Below are positions 14,697-21,634 of a stretch of DNA of 29,399 nucleotides, in pieces; the stretch's first letter is position 1, and every line of letters begins with the position of its first letter. A program made the position numbers and the translations under genes. The stretch comes from DATKDU01 sp035512595 (GTDB lineage: Bacteria > Planctomycetota > Planctomycetia > Pirellulales > Pirellulaceae). Under the pieces are notes generated by a model. It did not search any database, was not told the DNA's origin, and saw only the letters and a program-made list of their open reading frames with translations. Where the stretch lies: positions 1 to 29,399 of the forward strand of contig DATKDU010000216.1 of assembly GCA_035512595.1 (NCBI GenBank), in the 5' to 3' direction.

Positions 14697-16073
14697 ATGA
14701 GTCGTCGTAATTCTCGCCGGCAGTTCCTACAGACCACGGCGGCACTCGGCGTCGGCTACTGGGTGGCCGGCGGCATCGCCCCCCGCGTGAGCCGGGCCGC
14801 GATTGAAGAGATCCGTTTCGCTTGCGTCGGCGTCAACGGCAAAGGGGCCAGCGACTCCGCTGATGCCGGCCGCAGCGGCAAGGTGGTCGCGATTTGCGAC
14901 ATCGACGAATCGAGTCTGAACAAGGCCGCCGACCGGTTCGAAGACGCCGCCAAGTATTTTGACTTCCGCAAGATGCTCGACGAGATGCACAACAGCATCG
15001 ACGCGATCACCGTCAGCACGCCCGACCACATGCACGCGCCGGTGGCGGCCATGGCCATGAGCCTGGGCAAGCACGCCTTCGTGCAGAAGCCGATGACCAA
15101 GAGCATCTACGAAGCGCGGCTCCTGTCCACCCTGGCGACCAAGCATAAGCTGGCCACGCAAATGGGCAACCAGGGAACGGCCAGCAATCCGCTCCGCGAG
15201 TCCGCGGCCATCATCAAGTCGGGCGTGCTCGGCACCGTCAAGGAAGTTCACGTCTGGACCAATCGACCCGTCTGGCCGCAGGGGGAAGGCCGGCCGGCAG
15301 ACGCTCCGCAGGGGGATGCGAAGATCGTGGAGCTCAAGAACGACAAGGGAGAAGTGACGAACCGCGTCCACTGGGACCAGTTCATCGGCGTCGCCGAGTT
15401 CCGCCCCTACCATCCCGCTTATCACCCGTTCAAATGGCGCGGCTGGTGGGCCTTCGGCACCGGCGCCCTGGGGGATATGGCCTGCCACACGCTCAACATG
15501 CCCTTCATGGCGCTCAACCTCCGCGATCCGCTGTCGGTGCAGGCGACCACGTCGGGACACAACAAGGAGACCTTCCCGAGCTGGTCGATCATCGACTACG
15601 AATTCGGCGAGCTCAATGGCCGCGCTCCGCTCAAGTTCGTGTGGTATGACGGCGGCAAGAAGGCCGATCCGGCGCTCTTGCACGGCGAAAAGCTGACCAA
15701 CAGCGGCTGCCTCGTCATCGGCGACAAGGCCTCGCTCTACGCCCCCGGCGACTATGCCGACGACAAGGTCAAGGTCCTCGGTGCGGACAAGCTAAAGGTC
15801 GAGTGGACCCAGTCCCCCGGCCACTTCGAGGAATGGACCCAAGCCATCAAGGGGGGTCCCGAGGCGATGTCGAACTTTCCCAACTATGCCGGCGGCTTGA
15901 CCGAGACGGTGCTGCTGGGGAACCTGGCGGTGTGGGCGGCCGATCAGGCGGGCGCGCCCGGCAAGAAGATCGAGTGGGATGCGGCCAAGCTGACGGCCAC
16001 CAACGCGCCGGAAGTCGCCGACATCATCAAGCCGGTGTACCACAACGGATTTTCGCTCGACGCGATCGCGTAA
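14697..16073 (+). CDS. Gfo/Idh/MocA family oxidoreductase with a Tat signal
   Basis: A 458-residue protein. The N-terminus MSRRNSRRQFLQTTAALGVG carries a twin-arginine signal (S-R-R-x-F-L), so export by the Tat system is expected. A Rossmann domain follows (IRFACVGVNGKG, VVAICDID), then STPDHMHAPVAAMAMSLGKHAFVQKPMTKS. The usual EKP motif is QKP here, as in many planctomycete exported members. The C-terminal domain contains GWWAFGTGALGDMACHTLNMP, also typical of that subgroup. Substrate is unknown; the family reduces or oxidises sugars and related alcohols with NAD(P). GAGGAG at 14683-14688 sits eight bases before the ATG. A strong terminator follows, so it is monocistronic. Confidence 0.9.
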   Translation: MSRRNSRRQFLQTTAALGVGYWVAGGIAPRVSRAAIEEIRFACVGVNGKGASDSADAGRSGKVVAICDIDESSLNKAADRFEDAAKYFDFRKMLDEMHNSIDAITVSTPDHMHAPVAAMAMSLGKHAFVQKPMTKSIYEARLLSTLATKHKLATQMGNQGTASNPLRESAAIIKSGVLGTVKEVHVWTNRPVWPQGEGRPADAPQGDAKIVELKNDKGEVTNRVHWDQFIGVAEFRPYHPAYHPFKWRGWWAFGTGALGDMACHTLNMPFMALNLRDPLSVQATTSGHNKETFPSWSIIDYEFGELNGRAPLKFVWYDGGKKADPALLHGEKLTNSGCLVIGDKASLYAPGDYADDKVKVLGADKLKVEWTQSPGHFEEWTQAIKGGPEAMSNFPNYAGGLTETVLLGNLAVWAADQAGAPGKKIEWDAAKLTATNAPEVADIIKPVYHNGFSLDAIA

Positions 16074-16111
16074 GCCACGTTTTGCGTCGCGCAGAAACAA
16101 CGAAGCCTTCT

Positions 16112-16141
16112 CGCCGCGGGAGTCAACTCCCGCGGCGTTTT
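16112..16141 (+). terminator. Rho-independent terminator after the oxidoreductase
   Basis: CGCCGCGGGAG and CTCCCGCGGCG pair perfectly over 11 bp around TCAA, followed by TTTTG. Confidence 0.85.
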
Positions 16142-16235
16142 GTTTCCCTTAGGATCGAACGGAAAACAATCTCCCCGTTTAGCAACCGAATACGGCGTGC
16201 GGCCGTTTCGGAATGGCAGTGTCGATCGCTATTTG

Positions 16236-16318
16236 CACAGAGGCACCGAGGCGCGGAGTCACAGAGCAGCAGGAACAACGTTGTCTGCTCTGTGCCTTCG
16301 TGCCTCAGAGCCTCTGTG
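16236..16318. repeat. CACAGAGGC inverted repeat
   Basis: Left arm 16236-16269 and right arm 16285-16318 pair imperfectly over 34 bases; both ends read CACAGAGGC when viewed outwards-in, and the inner ends are CACAGAGCAG. The surrounding 340-base gap (16142-16483) holds no other recognisable feature. Confidence 0.65.
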
Positions 16319-16483
16319 TCAAAAAACGAACGACGTAGCCCCAGGACAGCTTCTGGCATTATTGCATTTGGTCTCTTGGGATTTTTTGGTGCCGGGCACC
16401 GCCGCGGAGCGGTGAGCGGCTTGTGATTTCGCGCTTGTGAGAATACCGAAGTCATTTGTCGGCGGTTTTCTGAGGTGCTGTGC

Positions 16484-18058
16484 GTGGAAGAACGTCTGCA
16501 AGCCGTCCTCGACGATCTGGCGCGAGCCGCTGCGCTGTCTCCCAGCGACCGCAACCGGTTTTTTCGCCGGGCGGCCTGGCTGGCGGAAGCGAGCATGCCC
16601 GATCAGCAGGCGTTTCTGCGCGCTTTGCACGAATTGCCCCTGCCGCTCGAGGAAGTTCAGGAAACGCTCCTCCATGCGCTCCTGGCCCACCTCGTCCAGC
16701 AGCGGCGACAGAAAAAAGTCGGTCCGCCGCAGGCAGACGCGATCCCCGATCCCCAGTTAGACGGCGATGTCATAGCCCTCTATCGCCATTTGGGTCCCAA
16801 GTCGCTCGCTCGCGGGTCCCTATTGGCGTGGCTGGCGGCTGGCGGGAGCGAGGACGAGCTGGCAGAGCTGTGCAATTTGCTCGTCGATGATCCCCCCACC
16901 GACGACGCCGACGTGGTGCAGGCGCTGGCGCCTCTCTTCCGGCGGGAGGACCTGCCGGTGGCCGCTCTTTTCCCGCGGCTGCTCGATGCGCTGGCTCACG
17001 TTCCGCTGGCCGCGGCCGTGCTCGATCTGGCCAACCATGTCTGCCGGCGGCAATTGGCCCCGCAGCACCCGGCGGCAGTTCGCAAGCGGGAGTTGATGGA
17101 AATACTGGGGCGTTTGATCGGCCTCTTGGGGCGACTGGAAGAAGCGCCGCAGTCCGCCGGCGAGTCCCCCCGCGAAATCAGCCTCCGCGTGCAGCAGAGC
17201 GTGGCGCTGGCCGTCGCGCTGTGCGATGCGCTGGCCCTGATCGGCGACGAGGCGGCAATCGCCAAGCTGCACCCCGCGCTGTCGCTGGGGCACCGGCGCC
17301 TGAAGACCGAAGCGGCGGCGGCACTTGCTCGCCTGGGGGACAAGCGCGGCAAGGAGGAGCTGATCGACCTGGCGGCGGAGCCGGTGGCGCGCTTGCGCGT
17401 GCTGGCTTACGCCAAGGAGCTCGGGATCCTCGACCAGATCGATCCACTGTATCGTTCCCCGCAGGCGCGGGCCGAGTCGGAGCTGACCGTGTGGCTGGCG
17501 GAGCCGACGCAGTTCGGATTGCCGCCGCAGGCTTGCGAGCTGATCGACCATCGCCGCCAGTTCTGGCCGAGCTACGCCGAGCCGGTGGACTGCTTCCTGT
17601 TTCGCTTCACCTACGCCATGACCGTCAACGACGAGGAGCGGGTCTACACCAGCATCGGCATTGCCGGCCCGCTCGCGCACGCCTTCACGGCGGACCTGGC
17701 CGATCTGCCGCCGGCGGACATCTACGCGGCATTCGCCGGCTGGCAGGCGGAGCACGCGGAGATCAAGGAATACGACGCGGCGAAGCTCAGCCGCAGCGGC
17801 CGAACGGAAGTGGCGCGCCTTGAGCGGCGGCTGCACGACGCTCTCTACGAAGCGATCGAGCCGCGGCTGCTGGGAGAATTCTTCGGCGTCAAAGTCCTCT
17901 TAGCCGACTGCACGCAAGGCAAACTCCCCGGCGTAGCGGTCGCCGACTCGACGGACATCCTCTTCTTTGCCGCCCGCCGCCCCCAGCGCTCCATCGGCGT
18001 CCGCGAAGCCTGGTGCATCTACAAAGGGCGGAAGCTGCTGAAGACGTTTAATGCCTAG
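16484..18058 (+). CDS. Helical repeat (HEAT-like) protein of unknown function
   Basis: About 524 residues, leucine- and alanine-rich, made of successive helix pairs over residues 1-330, for example LHPALSLGHRRLKTEAAAALARLGDKRGKEELIDLA, which is a HEAT/PBS-lyase-like repeat. The C-terminal third is different: it contains FLFRFTYAMTVNDEERVYTSIGIAGPLAHAFTADLADLP and ends KGRKLLKTFNA; I do not recognise it. No signal peptide, so cytoplasmic. The start is uncertain: there is no ATG, and GTG occurs at 16475 and 16484. The second is preferred because GAGGTG (16472-16477) is then six bases upstream. It is convergent with mgtE and stands alone. A scaffold role is plausible but unproven. Confidence 0.65.
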   Translation: MEERLQAVLDDLARAAALSPSDRNRFFRRAAWLAEASMPDQQAFLRALHELPLPLEEVQETLLHALLAHLVQQRRQKKVGPPQADAIPDPQLDGDVIALYRHLGPKSLARGSLLAWLAAGGSEDELAELCNLLVDDPPTDDADVVQALAPLFRREDLPVAALFPRLLDALAHVPLAAAVLDLANHVCRRQLAPQHPAAVRKRELMEILGRLIGLLGRLEEAPQSAGESPREISLRVQQSVALAVALCDALALIGDEAAIAKLHPALSLGHRRLKTEAAAALARLGDKRGKEELIDLAAEPVARLRVLAYAKELGILDQIDPLYRSPQARAESELTVWLAEPTQFGLPPQACELIDHRRQFWPSYAEPVDCFLFRFTYAMTVNDEERVYTSIGIAGPLAHAFTADLADLPPADIYAAFAGWQAEHAEIKEYDAAKLSRSGRTEVARLERRLHDALYEAIEPRLLGEFFGVKVLLADCTQGKLPGVAVADSTDILFFAARRPQRSIGVREAWCIYKGRKLLKTFNA

Positions 18059-18150
18059 GGTTGTAGCCGCACACGCATCGTGCGAGGCAGTGTTCCGACT
18101 CAACGATACCACTGAATGGAACTCCCCGCTGGCGTTTGATTCACACGCTC

Positions 18151-18227
18151 TGACTCCTGACTCCTGGCCCCTGACTCCTGGCCCCTGGCCCCTGGACCCT
18201 GGCCCCTGGCCCCTGGCCCCTGGCCCC
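18151..18227. repeat. Heptamer minisatellite, 11 units, abutting the mgtE stop codon
   Basis: Eleven consecutive 7-base units, seven TGGCCCC, three TGACTCC and one TGGACCC, without any spacer. The last base is the first base of the complement of the mgtE stop codon. Unit number could vary by slippage. Confidence 0.85.
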
Positions 18228-19615
18228 TACGGCGTCCCCCCCAATGCCGACAGCAGCGTCACCGCGACGCTCATGTAGATGACGATCCCCAAAATGTCGG
18301 AGAGGCCGGCGACGAACGGGTTGCTCATCAGGGCCGGGTCGAGACCGAGCCGTTTGAAGATCAGCGGGAGCATCGAGCCGGTCACGGCCCCGCAAGTGAC
18401 GACGCAGACCAGCGTCACCGGCACGACCAGCGGCCAGAGCGGATAGAGGTGGGCGTCGCTTTCGCGGAGGGTCATCACCCAGGAGATGATTGCCCCCAGA
18501 AAGGCCAGGACCCCGCCGAGCAGCAGCCCCACGCGGACTTCCCGCCAGAAGACCCGCGACCAGTCCTTGAGCGTCACGTCCCCCGACGCCATAGCCGTGA
18601 TCACCAGCGTGGCCGATTGATTTCCCGAATTGCCGCCGCTGGACATGATCAGCGGGATGAACATCACCAGCCAGCTCCAGTCGTGCAGCCGGCCTTCGTA
18701 ATAGCCCAGTGCCGAGGCGGTGAACAGGGCGGTGACGAACAGGATCGTCAGCCAGACGCCGCGCTTCCAGGCCAGGGTCCAGACGCCCGTCTTGAGGTAT
18801 CCTTCCGCAAGGGGCGCGACGGCGGCCAGTTGCTGGGCGTCTTCGGTCGCTTCCAATCGCACGACGTCGATCACGTCGTCGTGCGTGATGATCCCCACCA
18901 GCCGCTGCTGGTTATCGACGACGGGAATGGCCAGCAGGTCGTACTTGGCGACGCGGTTGGCGACTTCCTCGCGGTCGTCCATCGCGCCGACCGTGACCAG
19001 GTCCTTTTTCATCAGGTCCTTGAGGCGGAGGTCGGTCTTGCCGAGGCTGGAGACGAGCTTTCGCGTGGAGACGACGCCGCGGAGGTGCAGGTCCTTGTCC
19101 ACCGCATAGATGTAGTAGATCGTCTCCAGGTGCTCGGCCTCGCGGCTCAGCTCGGCCATCGCCTCCCGCACGGTGAGCGACTCGTCCAGCATGGCCACTT
19201 CGGTCGTCATCATGGCCCCGGCCCGGTCCTCGGGGTAGGCACGCAGCCGGAGGATCTCCCGCCGCTCGTGCGCTGGTAGGAGCGGCATCAGCTCCTCCAC
19301 CACCTCAGTCTGGACGCCGCGCAACAGATCGACCCGGTCGTCGGCCGGCAGGTCGGCAATCAGCTCCGCCACTTCCGAGCGGTCCTGCGTCTGGATGATC
19401 TGGACCTGCTTGTCGTGGCTGAAGTAGCCGAAGATTTCCTCGCGGAGCTTGAGGTCCGCGTGCTTGAGGACAGTCCACGCCTCGGCGGCATCGAGCCCCT
19501 CCATGTACTCGGCAGTCCGGGCCGGGTGGAGCGCAATGCAGAACTCCTTGAGATCGGCCGCATTGTGCTCGGAGAGCATCTCGCGCAGCTCGGGAAGGAA
19601 GAGCGTGTTGATCAT
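18227..19615 (-). CDS. mgtE: MgtE-type magnesium transporter
   Basis: A 462-residue inner-membrane protein with the MgtE order of domains: an N-terminal superhelical domain (LPELREMLSEHNAADLKEF... DLPADDRVDLL), two CBS domains at about residues 130-250 (GAMMTTEVAMLDESLTVREAM and LMKKDLVTVGAMDDREEVANRV), a connecting helix, and five membrane helices from about residue 275, including the MFIPLIMSSGGNSGNQSATLV pore segment. Family members are Mg2+ channels gated by Mg2+ binding to the cytosolic domains. An ATG at 19729 extends the frame by 38 residues, but a good promoter lies inside that extension and the conserved protein begins near MINTLFLPEL, so 19615 is chosen. The short leader leaves no room for an M-box riboswitch. 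Confidence 0.93.
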   Translation of the reverse strand: MINTLFLPELREMLSEHNAADLKEFCIALHPARTAEYMEGLDAAEAWTVLKHADLKLREEIFGYFSHDKQVQIIQTQDRSEVAELIADLPADDRVDLLRGVQTEVVEELMPLLPAHERREILRLRAYPEDRAGAMMTTEVAMLDESLTVREAMAELSREAEHLETIYYIYAVDKDLHLRGVVSTRKLVSSLGKTDLRLKDLMKKDLVTVGAMDDREEVANRVAKYDLLAIPVVDNQQRLVGIITHDDVIDVVRLEATEDAQQLAAVAPLAEGYLKTGVWTLAWKRGVWLTILFVTALFTASALGYYEGRLHDWSWLVMFIPLIMSSGGNSGNQSATLVITAMASGDVTLKDWSRVFWREVRVGLLLGGVLAFLGAIISWVMTLRESDAHLYPLWPLVVPVTLVCVVTCGAVTGSMLPLIFKRLGLDPALMSNPFVAGLSDILGIVIYMSVAVTLLSALGGTP

Positions 19616-19657
19616 TTTTCGAGCGAGCCAATTCCCGAAGCGCGAGGGGGATACCGA

Positions 19658-19686
19658 AGTATCGGTCTGGATTTGCGGGGTGTCAA
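19658..19686 (-). promoter_or_regulatory. mgtE promoter
   Basis: On the minus strand TTGACA (19686-19681) and GATACT (19663-19658) are 17 bases apart, a near-consensus sigma-70 promoter. Transcription would begin near 19651 with a leader of about 36 bases. A dyad GATAC-CGAA-GTATC (19650-19663) overlaps the -10 box and start point and could be an operator. Confidence 0.65.
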
Positions 19687-19716
19687 AGGGCCGTTTGACG
19701 GGGCGTGTGACGATGA

Positions 19717-19745
19717 TTGGCGGGCGCATCGGGCACTGGTAGCAT
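19717..19745 (+). promoter_or_regulatory. Possible sulfatase promoter, divergent from mgtE
   Basis: TTGGCG (19717-19722) and TAGCAT (19740-19745) are 17 bases apart; each box matches four of six consensus bases. The start point would be about 40 bases before the sulfatase ATG. Confidence 0.35.
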
Positions 19746-19789
19746 AGGCCGCTGGACTACAGTTCCTGTTCCACTTGGCGGAGGCTGTC

Positions 19790-21340
19790 ATGCTCAACCG
19801 GCCGACTTTCGCGTCTTTTTGGGTGACGATCCTTGCCGCTGCGTCCCTTTCGCCGCCGGCGGCGGCTGCCGAGCGGCCCAACTTCCTTGTCATCCTCTGC
19901 GATGACCTCGGATATGGTGACATCGGCTGCTTTGGCCATCCGGTCATCAAGACGCCCCATCTGGATGCGCTGGCCAAGGCCGGCATGCGGCTGACCGATT
20001 GCTATTCCGCGGCGCCGGTCTGCTCGTCGTCGCGGGCCGGCCTGATGACCGGACGCACCCCCAGCCGCAGCGGCGTTTACGACTGGATCCCGGCCAATCA
20101 CCCGATGCACCTGACGCGCGAGGAGATCACGATCGCCACGCTTCTCAAGAACGCCGGCTACGCGACCTGCCACGTCGGCAAATGGCACCTCAACGGCCGG
20201 TTCAATCAGCCCAACCAGCCGCAGCCGGGAGATCACGGCTTCGACCACTGGATGAGCACGCAAAACAATGCCGGGCCGAGCCACGAGAACCCGAACAACT
20301 TCGTCCGCAACGGCGAGCGGATCGGCGTGCAGCAAGGCTATTCGTGCCAGATCGTCGCCGAGGAAGCGATTGGCTGGCTGAAGGACAAGCGTGACCAAGC
20401 CAAGCCGTTCTTTCAGTTCGTCTGCTTCCACGAACCGCACGAGCCGATCGCTTCACCACCCGAGCTGGTGGATGAGTACCAGCCGCTGGCCAAGACGCCG
20501 ATCGACGACACCCGCGGCAAACCAGGCACGTCCGCCAATACCGACTCCGATCCCGAGCGCGACAATCTGGGCCGGGCGATGTACTACGCCAACGTGGCGA
20601 ACATCGACCGGGCGGTGGGGCGAGTTCTCGCCGCGCTTGATGAGCTGAAGCTGGCGGAGAATACGCTGGTCCTCTTCACGTCGGACAACGGCCCGGAAAC
20701 TCTCAACCGTTACCCCACCGGCTGGCGCTCGCACGGCTCGCCGGGCCCCTTGCGCGGCATGAAGCTCCACTGTTACGACGGCGGCATTCGCGTCCCCGGC
20801 ATCCTCCGCTGGCCAGCCAAAGTGCCGCCTGGTGAAACGATTCGCGAACCAATTTGTTCGCTCGATCTCTTGCCGACGTTTTGCGAGCTGGCCGGCATCG
20901 ATCCTCCCGCCGATCGGGCTCTCGACGGCACGAGCATCGCGCCGCTGCTCCAAGGCGAAAAGCTCGTCCGCACGACGCCCCTGTTCTGGCACTACTACCG
21001 TTCGCTGACCGGCCCGAAGGCGGCCCTCCGCGACGGCGACTGGATGGTGCTCGGCGCGTGGGAAGACACCGCACTGCCGCAGGGGGTTGTCGTTCGCGGC
21101 GACGTCGAGTTGATCAAGTCGCGAAAGCTCGCGCGGTTTGAGCTTTACAACCTGGCCAGCGACGTGGGGGAGCAAACCGATTTGGCGGACAAGGAGCCGC
21201 AGCGGCTCCAGGAGTTATCCGCGAAGTTGATTGCGAAGTACGAGGAAGTGCAAGCCGCAGCGCCCGTGTGGAGCGACTTGCCCGAGCCCGGTGCCGCGGC
21301 AGGAAAGGCGAAGGGAAAGAAGAACAAAAAGGCCAAATGA
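19790..21340 (+). CDS. Exported sulfatase (family S1, arylsulfatase A-like)
   Basis: A 516-residue protein with a signal peptide (residues 1-27, ending AAAA) and the S1 sulfatase core: ERPNFLVILCDDLGYGDIGCFG (Asp38 and Asp39 as metal ligands), TPHLDALAKAGMRLTDCY, the formylglycine site at Cys78 in APVCSSSRAGLMTGR, CHVGKWHLNG, and FTSDNGPE. Cys78 would be converted to formylglycine by a formylglycine-generating enzyme, not present here. The motif is C-S-S-S-R rather than C-x-P-x-R, as discussed in the findings. The C-terminus is lysine-rich. The start is fixed by GGAGG at 19780-19784, five bases before the ATG. Planctomycetes carry many such enzymes for sulfated polysaccharides; the substrate is unknown. 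Confidence 0.92.
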   Translation: MLNRPTFASFWVTILAAASLSPPAAAAERPNFLVILCDDLGYGDIGCFGHPVIKTPHLDALAKAGMRLTDCYSAAPVCSSSRAGLMTGRTPSRSGVYDWIPANHPMHLTREEITIATLLKNAGYATCHVGKWHLNGRFNQPNQPQPGDHGFDHWMSTQNNAGPSHENPNNFVRNGERIGVQQGYSCQIVAEEAIGWLKDKRDQAKPFFQFVCFHEPHEPIASPPELVDEYQPLAKTPIDDTRGKPGTSANTDSDPERDNLGRAMYYANVANIDRAVGRVLAALDELKLAENTLVLFTSDNGPETLNRYPTGWRSHGSPGPLRGMKLHCYDGGIRVPGILRWPAKVPPGETIREPICSLDLLPTFCELAGIDPPADRALDGTSIAPLLQGEKLVRTTPLFWHYYRSLTGPKAALRDGDWMVLGAWEDTALPQGVVVRGDVELIKSRKLARFELYNLASDVGEQTDLADKEPQRLQELSAKLIAKYEEVQAAAPVWSDLPEPGAAAGKAKGKKNKKAK

Positions 21341-21362
21341 GCCAGTCGCAAGCAGGCGCACA

Positions 21363-21602
21363 GGCGAGCGGGGGGCGTCAGCCCCCTGATCGGCTCGCAC
21401 GACAGACGGAATCATCAGGGGGCTGACGCCCCCCGCTCGCCGGAGAGGGGTCCGCGTCATCCGCGTTCATCAGGGGGCTCACGCCCCCCGCTCGCCGGAG
21501 GGGTCCGCGTCATCTTCGTTCATCAGGGGGCTGACGCCCCCCGCTCGCCGGAGGGGTCCGCGTCATCCGCGTTCATCAGGGGGCTGACGCCCCCCGCTCG
21601 CC
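21363..21602. repeat. Array of the GGCGAGCGGGGGGCG repeat: one forward arm and four reverse arms
   Basis: A forward arm at 21363-21390 is followed by reverse arms at 21414-21441, 21469-21496, 21522-21549 and 21575-21602. The last three units have a 53-base period (first step 55), with a nearly constant intervening segment containing GGGGTCCGCGTCATC. One arm has CTCACG for CTGACG. The first two arms form a palindrome like that in manA; the rest look like tandem duplication of its right half. Confidence 0.85.
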
Positions 21603-21631
21603 GGCCGGCGCAGTGCTGGCCGGCGCAGTGC
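21603..21631. repeat. Direct repeat GGCCGGCGCAGTGC
   Basis: GGCCGGCGCAGTGC occurs at 21603-21616 and again at 21618-21631, immediately after the larger array and just beyond the stop of the metzincin-like gene. Confidence 0.7.
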
Positions 21632-21634
21632 ACG

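Noticed and set aside
14423..14710. 95-codon frame with an apparent membrane segment
   Set aside because: The hydrophobic stretch is only the translation of the pyrimidine tract (Leu, Phe, Ile codons); no ribosome site and it overlaps the oxidoreductase start.
19616..19729. 38-residue N-terminal extension of MgtE
   Set aside because: A good promoter lies within it and the extension has no family resemblance.
21363..21602. Repeat array considered as CRISPR
   Set aside because: Spacers are nearly identical to each other rather than unique, arms are inverted at the left end, and there are no cas genes.
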